Notes: generated by a model not told the origin, from the letters alone. 64,000 nucleotides of DNA from Deltaproteobacteria bacterium (GCA_029262455.1 JAJCZJ010000014.1:108862-172861), one strand, 5' to 3'; shown: positions 17,521 to 25,642, counted from the first letter of the stretch. A program made the numbers and translations.

Positions 17521-17906
17521 GACTCACCGCCATCGTCGCCACGGCCTTGAGCATCGCGGCATGCGCGACAATAAGCCCGATGGTACGCAACCAGATCCGA
17601 ATCGACAATGGTGTAAGCAATTGCCTGAAGCTCGAAGTCAAAGGCGTTCGCTACTCGGGCCAAGTCGTGTTGGCCGATCTGGAGGCCATCCAAACTCGGC
17701 CGCTGTCGTCCTGTGGGTGTCGGTCGAAGGTTCTCGCGTACCACGTCCTGGAGCAAATCGGCGACGGCGGGGACAGCGTTGAACTGGAGCGAGGCTTCGG
17801 TCGAATTTTGGCAAGGGACCAGATCACCGTAGTAGTCGCGTCCGACGTCGCAGTGCTTGACGTGGACGCTCGTCTCATCCGGATTTCGTGTGCACTTGCC
17901 GACTGA
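17517..17906 (+). CDS. Periplasmic lipoprotein, candidate immunity protein
   Basis: A 129-residue protein whose ATG overlaps the stop of the transpeptidase-like gene by 4 bases. It begins with a short signal peptide ending in the lipobox IAAC (Cys17). The mature domain (about 110 residues) has a CGC motif and beta-rich C-terminal strands (QITVVVASDVAVLDV). Being periplasmic and translationally coupled, it fits an immunity protein that blocks the peptidoglycan enzyme encoded before it. Immunity proteins of Tlde1 effectors are likewise small periplasmic proteins; I cannot confirm the family. Confidence 0.68.
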   Translation: MRLTAIVATALSIAACATISPMVRNQIRIDNGVSNCLKLEVKGVRYSGQVVLADLEAIQTRPLSSCGCRSKVLAYHVLEQIGDGGDSVELERGFGRILARDQITVVVASDVAVLDVDARLIRISCALAD

Positions 17907-18053
17907 TCGTACACCTTCGCAGCTCTGCGATTGAGGGGCGGTGGTTCGAATGCAATCAATCTTCGAGACCATCCAGAACTAATTGACCATTGTCTCGAAG
18001 GACCTGCTCACCAATCCTGCCTACGATCGCGACGGCCAGTTCCCGAAACCTTC

Positions 18054-18131
18054 GCATCGGCGGCAGCGGGCGTCGCTATTGGAGCTACCACCAAGGGCGT
18101 GGCGAAGTATCATGACAAGGGGCACGTCGCC
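18054..18131 (+). pseudogene. Fragment related to the 15632-16708 gene
   Basis: The frame encodes ASAAAGVAIGATTKGVAKYHDKGHVA in pieces matching residues near 165-190 of the protein at 15632-16708 (ATGAAIKGTAKYQDKGHV). The match stops abruptly on both sides, and the surrounding frame has no start with a ribosome site. I read it as a remnant left by duplication and deletion. Confidence 0.6.
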
Positions 18132-18145
18132 CCTTCGCCGGTCTC

Positions 18146-18910
18146 CTACTTCCCGGCTGTCTCGATCGGTTCCTCCTGAGCAAGCCTCAGATAGTCCTGG
18201 TTGCGCTGCGCTGGGGAGATACCGTTGTTCTGAAGTCCGGTCGCCGTTTCGTCGCAAATCAATCCGAGTTCTCGAACTGCCCATTCGCCAACATTGACCC
18301 AAATGTCTGGGCCCGGACAGGAATTGAGCTTGTCGGGCGTGTTTCCTGTAGAGCCACCGCAGCGCCCCTGTCGATCGTGAGTCTGAACTTGACCATGCGG
18401 ATGAATGTGTCGGACCGACGGGAGGCGCCATTTTAGCGCTCTTACTAAATCACGACCTCCGTCAATCGCCTTATCGCTCAGTCGGGTATCCTCGTCGTAG
18501 CTCCCCGCGAATTCGATATCGATCGTGCCCCGTCGCCCGCCACTCATTTCGAACGCAACGTCGTGCGTATAGAATACCAGGCCATCGTTCATCACGACGA
18601 AATGAGATCCAATCCGATCAATGGCGTGATCAGACTGAACATCGCTGTCGCGTCTAGGGTCGGAAGGGTACGGCCCCCGCGTAGGGTCTCTCCTGACTCG
18701 TGACGAAGGTAAGAAGAACGCACCCGCGGTCTGGTGCAGTATGATCGCAAGGAGTTCAGACGGATCGCGATCGTACCCCTGAGCTCGCCTCGGCCCGCGC
18801 CATCGAGCCGCGCTCCGACGTCCGTATAGCCGCCCCCCCTTTACAGATCGTGTTTCCTCGGAGGCGGCAACGCGACGGTCTCGCAACCCTACCAACGGTA
18901 TGTCCACCAC
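18146..18910 (-). CDS. Zinc N-acetylmuramoyl-L-alanine amidase-like protein (Amidase_2 type)
   Basis: A 254-residue protein, GTG start at 18910 with AGAGAGG upstream. Motifs of the amidase_2/PGRP fold are visible: a strand ending IILHQTAG (His59), IGSHFVVMNDG (about 100-110), IDIEFAG (Glu133), RHIHPHGQ (His170/172) and CPGPDIW (Cys198). His59, His170/172 and Cys198 fit the zinc site of enzymes that cut between muramic acid and L-alanine. The N-terminal 50 residues are Arg-rich with no signal peptide, so delivery by a secretion machine would be needed to reach peptidoglycan. It may be a T6SS amidase effector; no clear immunity gene is adjacent. Confidence 0.7.
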   Translation of the reverse strand: MVDIPLVGLRDRRVAASEETRSVKGGRLYGRRSAARWRGPRRAQGYDRDPSELLAIILHQTAGAFFLPSSRVRRDPTRGPYPSDPRRDSDVQSDHAIDRIGSHFVVMNDGLVFYTHDVAFEMSGGRRGTIDIEFAGSYDEDTRLSDKAIDGGRDLVRALKWRLPSVRHIHPHGQVQTHDRQGRCGGSTGNTPDKLNSCPGPDIWVNVGEWAVRELGLICDETATGLQNNGISPAQRNQDYLRLAQEEPIETAGK

Positions 18911-19082
18911 GAAGGCACCTCTCTTTCCGGACTCGCATTGGAGTCACGCCAAATCTCGATACAAGCCCCGGCAGATATGCTGAAGCCACCGAGGCCGACA
19001 ACCGTGTTGACTATCAAATTTCACCACTTGGGAGAAAGAGATTGTTTTCCATGTTCACAAGGAACCTGTATAGGGAAGCACC

Positions 19083-19829
19083 GTGGCCAACCTTTACGCT
19101 CAAAACTACACTCAGCTGAATCTCGGCAACGCGCCGGTGCTGACCGCGGCGGAAAGCCAGCAGCTTGCACTTTCCAACGGCGGGCGAATTCTTGCGACCA
19201 ATCCAGGAAACTTCGCCGCCCTCTTTCTGGCATTCGTCACCCATTTCCAGAACATTCCGGGGTCGTGGAAGTGGGATCCAAGTGGCGCAGGCGCCTACTC
19301 GATTCAGAAAGTCGGGGCCGTCCTTGACGGCAACCCCGGCATCAACAGCGGGGAATGCCAGATCTTTGCGGATGCCCTCCGGGCGCTTTGGACGTTTCCT
19401 GCGCCCTTCGGCCTGGGGCTCGGTGGCGCCGCAATCCGCCAACACCAATCCAACCACCCAACCGGATTCATCGCCGCGCACCCAGTGGCCGGTGCCTGGG
19501 GATTGTTCCCAAACGTATACCACCCTATCGTCACCGGCCAAGATCCGGCAGCTCGCCAACCACTCTATATCTGGGGAGACCATTGGGTGGTCGACCACGG
19601 CGGAGTCTTCTACGATCCGTCACTGAACACGACGTACAACAATCTCGTGGACATGGTCGCTATGGACTTTGTCGGGAACGCCCAAGGGGATTTCCATCCC
19701 GTACAAGTCCAGCAAGACAACGCTGGTAGAGGGTGGCTGACCGGACACCAACTAACGATCAAGGCGCAAGTACAGCTCGTCGGAAACAACCCCGTCGGCT
19801 TTGTCTGGAAAGGGCCATACCGACAGTAG
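19083..19829 (+). CDS. Transglutaminase-like/papain-fold candidate effector
   Basis: A 248-residue protein, GTG start with AGGGAAG upstream, no signal peptide. SGECQIFADALRALW (Cys92 at a helix start), WGDHWVV (His167) and GVFYDPSLN (Asp178) give the Cys-His-Asp order and spacing of transglutaminase-like and related papain-fold enzymes. In bacteria such folds serve as proteases, peptidoglycan amidases or deamidating toxins. The N-terminal 85 residues are uncharacterised. It is transcribed alone, divergent from the amidase gene, in the middle of the cargo island. The catalytic triad is seen in the sequence; the effector role is inferred from context. Confidence 0.65.
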   Translation: MANLYAQNYTQLNLGNAPVLTAAESQQLALSNGGRILATNPGNFAALFLAFVTHFQNIPGSWKWDPSGAGAYSIQKVGAVLDGNPGINSGECQIFADALRALWTFPAPFGLGLGGAAIRQHQSNHPTGFIAAHPVAGAWGLFPNVYHPIVTGQDPAARQPLYIWGDHWVVDHGGVFYDPSLNTTYNNLVDMVAMDFVGNAQGDFHPVQVQQDNAGRGWLTGHQLTIKAQVQLVGNNPVGFVWKGPYRQ

Positions 19830-20157
19830 TCGGCCAATCGTAAGACGACTGGCCGTCTCAGAGAACAGCGAGTCTTGCTTCGACTGCATGACCAAAGAGC
19901 CAAAGAGTCGAGGCACGGGTCACCGCTCATACGCAGTCGAGTATGAGAAAAGCCGCAAAGAGCATCAGAAAGCGGCGCCTACTACGGCGACCTGCTCCCC
20001 GAACCGCCGCACGACAGCCCCACAGTCTGGGTCGAGCGGAGCATCCAGCGCCGACCTAACCGCTATGACCAGTTCGAGCTTGTGTGAGGACTCGCAAACG
20101 CCGCTGTGGAACGAAAAAGGCCATTCGCGGCGGGTGTCGTGTTTTTTCAACGGGCTG
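19830..20157. other. Intergenic region with dispersed repeat
   Basis: No gene is supported between the convergent transglutaminase-like and DUF2272 genes. The right half is the dispersed repeat listed separately. Confidence 0.4.
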
Positions 20158-20163
20158 CTAAGC
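20077..20163. repeat. Dispersed repeat, copy 1 (about 86 bp)
   Basis: This stretch aligns with 41831-41915 over its whole length with scattered mismatches and small gaps. Shared blocks include AACGCCGCTGT/AACGCAGCTGT, CCATT-GC-GCG-GTGTC and TTTTTCAACG-G-TGCTAA. Both copies lie between convergent genes, and here the end overlaps the stop of the DUF2272 gene. Confidence 0.6.
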
Positions 20164-21132
20164 AATCAGGTTCCGCAAGATGCAGAACCAATTCCAGTGA
20201 CCGTCCGTTAGCGCTCCGCCCGAGACAGCCAGAAACTTCTTTGTGACTGCATCAGCCACATTGCCGCCGATGACCTCGATTCTCGTTCCGCCCGCCGCCA
20301 CCACCACGTCCGCGTGACTTTGGTATCGACGTTGCGGCCTCGTCCAGCTGGGCCGGGCCCTCGACCGTGTGTAGCAAACCAAATCCCCTACTCCGAGGGA
20401 GTAGCCTTCGTCCAACTTATACGCGACCAAATGCACCGCTAAACTCGCCGGATCCCTTCGCACATGAGTACCAGCGCGGTACTCCCGCGATTCCGAATCG
20501 CTCCGCTGCCGAGACTCCAATCTGTCACGGGCGAACGCTTGGGTGGTTTCTTCTCCTACAGCACTCAGGTCTCGATTCTCAGCGACGCTTGTGGTTGCTC
20601 TTCTCTCATTGGCGAAGTCAATCAAGTGAAGTCTGTTGTTCATCGCGTGATAAATGTACTCGCTGTGCCGACGGCTGTACGAGAATCGGTCGCCGGCGCC
20701 CGCGGCCCGAAACGCATACGAAATAAACGCCGCCGACCAGGGATTCCGGTTCAGTCGTACATCGGCGGCGCGCGAATGCCCAAGCCCCTCCCGCCAATAC
20801 GCGGTTGCCCACTCGAAACCTGTACTCGCAGCGGACAACGTGACCGCACTTCGGATGCCCCGGAGATAAGTCGCCTCAGCTCGTCTTCGCCGCCTCGGAT
20901 CCAGCGAGGTGCGTATCGCCGCGAGCTCAACTCGATCAAGGTCGGTTTCGTCGGCGCGACGGCTCCGCCGGATCGGCACTGGTCGCCCCGAATTAAAGCG
21001 CCCCTGGCCTCGCCGGTTTCTTCGCTGAATATCAACGTCTCCCGGAAGGAGAGCATCTGCGAGTAGGGTCTGGCGCCCCCAACGCCGCCACTCGCTGTTG
21101 CAGACTGCGACCAAGTCCTGTCGAAAAGTCAC
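20158..21132 (-). CDS. DUF2272-domain protein, candidate peptidoglycan-active effector
   Basis: A 324-residue protein, GTG start with GGGAGGA 6-8 bases upstream. The middle carries the DUF2272 signature NPWSAAFISYAFRAAG (about 130-145), then FSYSRRHSEYI, GVGDLVCYTRS, SHADVVV and IEVIGGNV. This pattern resembles the CHAP/NlpC class, in which a cell-wall hydrolase role is often proposed. The N-terminal 90 residues are very Arg-rich. No signal peptide is seen, as expected for T6SS cargo. It follows the unknown 252-residue gene by 56 bp on the same strand, likely one transcript. Confidence 0.72.
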   Translation of the reverse strand: MTFRQDLVAVCNSEWRRWGRQTLLADALLPGDVDIQRRNRRGQGRFNSGRPVPIRRSRRADETDLDRVELAAIRTSLDPRRRRRAEATYLRGIRSAVTLSAASTGFEWATAYWREGLGHSRAADVRLNRNPWSAAFISYAFRAAGAGDRFSYSRRHSEYIYHAMNNRLHLIDFANERRATTSVAENRDLSAVGEETTQAFARDRLESRQRSDSESREYRAGTHVRRDPASLAVHLVAYKLDEGYSLGVGDLVCYTRSRARPSWTRPQRRYQSHADVVVAAGGTRIEVIGGNVADAVTKKFLAVSGGALTDGHWNWFCILRNLIA

Positions 21133-21188
21133 TCTCAGTCCTCCCCGAACGCGCGTTCACCGAACTTCGGCGAACCGACGACGAGTCG

Positions 21189-21947
21189 CTACTTATCCCC
21201 CAGGCGAGCTTCGACGCCACAGTGAAACCCAGTTCGCTTACCCATGATCTCCGAAATTCTTGAATCACGGGACCAGTTCACACCATCCTTGAACCGGTCC
21301 AGCCACGGACCGTTGTCGAAGCCTTGCGGCGACGCTCCATCAAACGAAACCTGATTAGTGAGCCCAAATACTCTCTTCGAGTCCTCAACCGTGTGTCGAA
21401 CGGAGAGCCCTTGGACTGCCGCCACGTATTGGTACCGCACGGCGCACTGTGGACACCCGTCGCTACATTTCGCGGCGACGCAAAAGTGCAGAATGCGCTT
21501 TCTCTCTTCTGCGTAGCCGTCCTCAGTCAGAGGCATGCTCGGAGTATCATCCGCGATCGTAATCACCTTGCGGCCTTCTTCGGTCACGTCATGCACCGCT
21601 TCACTCCAAGGGTCCCAGATCGGATTGTCGGCCTGCCAGGAGGTTGGATCCCTCGGATCGAAAGCAGATTCGCCAAAAATGTTCCGCCACTCATGTGCCG
21701 GCAACTTTGGATAGGCCTTGGTCGAGTGCTCATACCAAAGCAGCTGACATCCGCTCTCCGTGTCCGGCCGATCACTGGTATCTGGGGGTCTTCGCAGCCT
21801 GAACTCGATTGTGATCTGGATCTTGAACCGGTGCCCGTAGCTTCGCCTCGCCGGGACGGCCAAGTTGTTGAACATCAGCTGGTCGCCCGGCGACCAAAGT
21901 TTCAGGTCCACCAGCCTTACGCTCACGACATGTCCGTAAAACTTCAC
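21189..21947 (-). CDS. Unknown protein upstream of DUF2272 gene
   Basis: A 252-residue protein, GTG start with GGGAGGG about 10 bases upstream. The first 60 residues alternate like beta strands (HVVSVRLVDLKLW, FKIQITIEFRLRR). A middle section (LLWYEHSTKAYPKLPAHEW, NIFGESAFDP) is distinctive but unrecognised, followed by CVAAKCSDGCPQC, which could bind zinc or form disulphides. Same strand and close spacing suggest co-expression with the DUF2272 gene; it might be a structural partner, an adaptor or an immunity protein. Confidence 0.55.
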   Translation of the reverse strand: MKFYGHVVSVRLVDLKLWSPGDQLMFNNLAVPARRSYGHRFKIQITIEFRLRRPPDTSDRPDTESGCQLLWYEHSTKAYPKLPAHEWRNIFGESAFDPRDPTSWQADNPIWDPWSEAVHDVTEEGRKVITIADDTPSMPLTEDGYAEERKRILHFCVAAKCSDGCPQCAVRYQYVAAVQGLSVRHTVEDSKRVFGLTNQVSFDGASPQGFDNGPWLDRFKDGVNWSRDSRISEIMGKRTGFHCGVEARLGDK

Positions 21948-22060
21948 GACTGCACCAACCCTCCCGTGCGACGGGCTCGTCTACAACCACTGTCCAAACG
22001 TTTGTCGAACTCAATGACCACGCTCGATTCACCCCCAGCGAAAACCTGATTGGCCGCTGC

Positions 22061-22755
22061 CTAGAAATACCACGACTCGGAACGGGAGGTCCCCGTACTT
22101 TCGCAACTAGCAGACGATAGGTCCAGTCGACAGCTATCCGCCCGAAAGAAACCCACGACCCATCGATCACACCATGGGCGCTTCATCCGCGGCCCCGCAC
22201 TACCGGCCGGTGCTTCGCATCTCCAGGCAATGAGATGGGACGTAGCCCTAATCTGCGATTCATCGGATGCGGCCTTGTTGCGACGCTCGATCGCTTGCGC
22301 GAACAAGCCCCAAATCTTTCCGGCGCGATCCTCGCTCAGCCCGACATCGGCAGCAACCACTCCGCCAAATTCCAACCGGACTGCCGAGTCTGTTGCCGCT
22401 GAGAATAGGGTGCCTTGGCCGAATGTTGCGGGTTGGCGACGGCCGCACGCTGCAGTGCCGGGATCTGGCAAACAGCTCGCCCGATGATGATGGTCGCGAG
22501 CATCGGGTGGTCGTCGTGAAGGGAAGTTCGAAATTCCCCGATCTGAGGAGGCGCCTCCGCGCACTGCTGGCGAGCAGGTGGATCTCGTAATGGCTGGGAA
22601 TGAGGCGGGCGGATGATCGAACAGAACCCAACGGTGGCGGGTTGCCACAGCTCAAGCGTTGACACAATCTGTTCGATTCGGCTGTATCGAGACTCATGCT
22701 GCAAATTGAAAACGACACTGCCCTTGAGACAGGTCTTGCTCTTTTCAATGACCAA
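22061..22755 (-). pseudogene. Possible frameshifted gene of unknown function
   Basis: Two overlapping minus-strand frames each look protein-like over only part of their length: the one ending at 22336 in its N-terminal part (LELWQPATVGF, HDDHPMLATIII) and the one ending at 22061 in its C-terminal part (TDSAVRLEFGGVVAADVGLSEDRAGKIWGLFAQ in pieces, then DRWVVGFF). A frameshift around 22430-22490 would join them. It is divergent from the DUF2169 gene. Start, frame and function are uncertain. Confidence 0.3.
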
Positions 22756-23748
22756 CTTGGGCGCAATATAGTTTCGATCGCAACAAAAGCGACGTTTCAG
22801 ATTCCGATCGAAAACAACTACTGGACGCTGGCCGCACAGCAGCTCCCGGTCCTCAGCGTGCCGGAGTACTCAGGCGAAGCAAGCATCTCCAGTATCAAGT
22901 ACCCGCAGGACCTCGTACTCGAGAAGTTGGCTACGGACATCGTGTTCGTTGGAAGTGCGCACGCACCAAAGGGTAAGCCGATAACTCAACTTGAGGCCGA
23001 ACTGCAGTTGGGATCAAATGAGAAGAAGGTCCGGGTCATCGGTGATCGAAGGTGGATTCGCGGAGCGCTCGGAAATCTAGAGATTTCGGAGCCAGACACC
23101 TTTGTGGCCATGCCGATATCGTATGAGGGCGCATTCGGAGGATACGATCAAGCAACGGTCGACACCGACACACCTTCTTTTGACCCTCGTAATCCAGTGG
23201 GAGTTGGATACACCCATCGCAGTGGGAACAAGTCGGGCTTTCGACTGCCCAACATTGAGGATGCCCGAGAATCAATTCGCTCTCCCCGCCAGCACCCACC
23301 CATCGCAGGCTTTGGGGCTCTGGATGCGCACTGGACGCCTCGAAAAGAATTTGCCGGAACATACGACGAGGCATGGCGAGTAGAGCGTTACCCGCTGCCC
23401 CCAGCTGATCTAGATGCAAGGTTCTTCAGTTGCGCAGCAGAGGGTCTAGTCACAGAAGGTTTTCTAAAGGGCGGAGAATCAGTTTGGCTCAAGAACCTTT
23501 GGTCAGGTGGGAATCTCGAGTTCGATCTTCCGTGCCTTCTTGTTCACTACGCCTTTATCCTGGCGGGACGAGAGGTCTCGTTAGGCGCGCAGATCTGGAC
23601 CGTCGTACTCGAGCCCGACCTTCAGCGCGTCCACATCGTCTGGGGGGCGAACATCGACGTTGGAAAGCAACCTTCTCAGTTGTCCCGAGTGCGTGTGGAA
23701 GTCGATCCGCTATCGGATTTGTCTGTTACCACGAAGGGGGCACAGTGA
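22696..23748 (+). CDS. DUF2169-family T6SS cargo accessory protein
   Basis: A 350-residue protein, slightly shorter than many DUF2169 members. It shows the family pattern of a beta-rich N-terminus (IATKATFQIPIENN), VLEKLATDIVFVGSAHAPKGKP, RWIRGALG, the invariant-looking MPISYEGAFGG (about 140-150), DPRNPVGVGY and a later W..RYPLPPADLDARFF. DUF2169 proteins are found with PAAR-like genes in T6SS loci and are thought to help load effectors. It is the first gene of a five-gene plus-strand cassette and its stop overlaps the next start (GTGA). The cassette reads visibly lower in GC than the surroundings. Confidence 0.88.
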   Translation: MLQIENDTALETGLALFNDQLGRNIVSIATKATFQIPIENNYWTLAAQQLPVLSVPEYSGEASISSIKYPQDLVLEKLATDIVFVGSAHAPKGKPITQLEAELQLGSNEKKVRVIGDRRWIRGALGNLEISEPDTFVAMPISYEGAFGGYDQATVDTDTPSFDPRNPVGVGYTHRSGNKSGFRLPNIEDARESIRSPRQHPPIAGFGALDAHWTPRKEFAGTYDEAWRVERYPLPPADLDARFFSCAAEGLVTEGFLKGGESVWLKNLWSGGNLEFDLPCLLVHYAFILAGREVSLGAQIWTVVLEPDLQRVHIVWGANIDVGKQPSQLSRVRVEVDPLSDLSVTTKGAQ

Positions 23749-24785
23749 ATCTCTCGATAATGGCAGCGGAATCGGTATCTCCTCTGGGTTGGTCGGCGGC
23801 CGCGACAGCCTCTGCGATTCGCGCAGGCATCAGTCGCCTCGAAGAATCTGAGATCTATTGGGATGTCGAGGGTGAACCCATCATATGCGCGCAGATCGAT
23901 GCCCCTGAGCCTCGGCCTGTCGAGCGCATAGTCCAAGTTTCGATTCAGAGCTTAGAAGGTCTACTGAGAACAAATTTGTCGCTGATTCGCGCCGCGTCCT
24001 CGTTAGACATCCTGCTCGGAACTGCCAGCGCGACACGGCCCGGCCCGAACTTTTCCGAACCGTTGATGCGAGCAGTGTCAGCAACAGTTTCTAAGCATGT
24101 GCCCGTGAGGTCGAAACAGCATTTTGAGATGGGGAACGCCGCATTTCACCACTGTGTTTCGGCCGCCGAAGCGATAGTGGGTTCCGATCGAGACAGTATC
24201 TGCCTCGTCGGGTGTGTCGATTCTCTGCTTCACGAACAAACGCTTGACTGGTACGAAAGCGGCATGCGACTGAAGTCCGACTCGCCCGGCCGAAACCACA
24301 GTCTTTCACCCGGAGAGGCCGGCGCATTTCTCCTTGTCTCGGGACCCGAGGCCCGCAGTGGAAGTTCTGAAGCGTCTGCAAAAATCGTTGGCTTGGGGAT
24401 TTCGGAGGAGCATGCGCCATTGATAGTGCCTGAGCCTTCGACCGCACAAGGGCTGACTCAAGCACTCCGCATTGCGTTGACGGATGCCCGTGTGGACGGG
24501 CAAGCAATCGACAGTGTCATCTGTGATCTCGACGGTGAGCATTTTCGCTCGAAGGAGTGGGGGCTTGCCGGAATGCGTTGCCTTGGCAGTCCTTCTGGGG
24601 AACCCGAGATCTGGCATCCCGCGGATTGCTTCGGCGCTATCGGCGCTGCCTCTGGAGCCGTATATGCAGCGGTGATTTGCTCTGCACGCGGCTGGCTCAA
24701 CGGCAACAGCCTTGTTATTTGTTCAGATGATGCTGGCGCACGCGGAGCATCGATCATTAGACGCGAAGCTCCCCAGATCCGATAG
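23745..24785 (+). CDS. Beta-ketoacyl synthase-like protein of T6SS cassette
   Basis: A 346-residue protein. GTG at 23745 overlaps the previous stop and has AAGGGGG just upstream, so it is preferred over the much longer upstream frame that overlaps the DUF2169 gene. The pattern is thiolase-like: N-terminal SVSPLGWSAAATASAIRAGISRLEE as in ketoacyl synthases, LGTASATRPGPN, AISACAEAI-like HHCVSAAEAIVGSDRDSICLVGCVDSLL, SPGEAGAFLLVS and GAIGAASGAVYAAVI. The usual catalytic Cys position appears to read HCVSAAEA, so activity is uncertain. Such KAS-like proteins accompany DUF2169 and PAAR-like DUF4150 genes in other T6SS cargo loci; their role is not established. Confidence 0.78.
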   Translation: MNLSIMAAESVSPLGWSAAATASAIRAGISRLEESEIYWDVEGEPIICAQIDAPEPRPVERIVQVSIQSLEGLLRTNLSLIRAASSLDILLGTASATRPGPNFSEPLMRAVSATVSKHVPVRSKQHFEMGNAAFHHCVSAAEAIVGSDRDSICLVGCVDSLLHEQTLDWYESGMRLKSDSPGRNHSLSPGEAGAFLLVSGPEARSGSSEASAKIVGLGISEEHAPLIVPEPSTAQGLTQALRIALTDARVDGQAIDSVICDLDGEHFRSKEWGLAGMRCLGSPSGEPEIWHPADCFGAIGAASGAVYAAVICSARGWLNGNSLVICSDDAGARGASIIRREAPQIR

Positions 24786-24802
24786 TCAAAGGGATTCTTG
24801 CT

Positions 24803-25183
24803 ATGCCCTCAACAGTATTCGCTAACAACATGGGTCTTTCCCACAAGAAAAGCGGCGGCGTGAGCACTGTGTTTCCAGACGTGTGCAAGACGCCCAGTCC
24901 GGGCGGTCCGATTCCAATTCCCTATCCGAACGTAGGAAAGTCATCGGATGTCGCAAAGGGGAGCAAGACCGTAAAGGTCCAGGGTGGGCCGACTATGCTC
25001 AAGGGTTCGAACTATAAGACGAGTACGGGCGACGAACCTGGTTCAGCAGGGGGTGTGGTCTCCGGTAAGACGAAAGGCAAGTGCGAATTCTTGCTCTATT
25101 CCTTTGATGTAAAGATCGAGGGGAAGAATGCTTGCAGATTAGGCGACATGCTCACCCACAACGACAAGAATGCCCTCGGATGA
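24803..25183 (+). CDS. PAAR-like (DUF4150) spike-tip protein
   Basis: A 126-residue protein, AAAGGGA before the ATG. FANNMGLSHKKSGGVSTVFPDVCKTPSP and PIPIPYPNVGKSSD are typical of DUF4150, followed by SVKV-like TVKVQGGPTMLKGSNYKTSTGDEPGSAGGVVSGKTKGKCEF in pieces and a final DMLTHND. These proteins cap the VgrG trimer and carry or bind effectors. It has no fused toxin domain, so the next gene is the likely cargo. Confidence 0.88.
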   Translation: MPSTVFANNMGLSHKKSGGVSTVFPDVCKTPSPGGPIPIPYPNVGKSSDVAKGSKTVKVQGGPTMLKGSNYKTSTGDEPGSAGGVVSGKTKGKCEFLLYSFDVKIEGKNACRLGDMLTHNDKNALG

Positions 25184-25219
25184 CATGAAGACCGGAGATT
25201 CGCCGAGGCCAACCTTGCT

Positions 25220-25642
25220 ATGACAGACGCGACGTCGGGCGGAAGTGGGAGTGCGGGCGACGATAGTCCCGACCCCTGCCCCAAGTGCGGAAGGGATCAC
25301 GGCACGGATCGTGACGCGAAAGCAAAGGAGAAAGGACGAAAGGCTCTCAAGAAAGCTCGAAAGAAGTTCGATGGTAAAGTTGGCGATGCCGATCACCTAC
25401 CGAGTCACAACATGCCCCAGGATGTCATCAATGACTGCGTCTCGAATCCCAGCGCCGTTTTCTATGATTACAACAATGGGCATTTGATATTCTTCAAGGA
25501 CGGAAACGTTGTGGTTACAAACAAGAGTAGCATGGGCGAAGGAATAACGTCCTTTGGCAAGTCCGACAAGGACAAGCAAGCGGTCAAGGCGGACGATCTC
25601 GACAAAGGGAAAAAGCAGTGCAAGGTTTACCAAATCGAATAG
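25220..25642 (+). CDS. Small candidate toxin downstream of PAAR-like gene
   Basis: A 140-residue protein. The N-terminus is Gly/Ser-rich with CPKCGRDHG (a possible zinc site), then a Lys/Arg/Ala-rich helix, then a compact domain (about residues 58-120) reading HLPSHNMPQDVINDCVSNPSAVFYDY, NGHLIFFKDGNVVVTNKS and GITSFG. The order of a conserved His-rich helix, a KDGNVVV hairpin and a terminal T-x-FG resembles small polymorphic RNase toxins of the BECR type. That is a judgement by eye. Its location between a PAAR-like gene and a probable immunity gene supports a toxin role. Confidence 0.6.
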   Translation: MTDATSGGSGSAGDDSPDPCPKCGRDHGTDRDAKAKEKGRKALKKARKKFDGKVGDADHLPSHNMPQDVINDCVSNPSAVFYDYNNGHLIFFKDGNVVVTNKSSMGEGITSFGKSDKDKQAVKADDLDKGKKQCKVYQIE

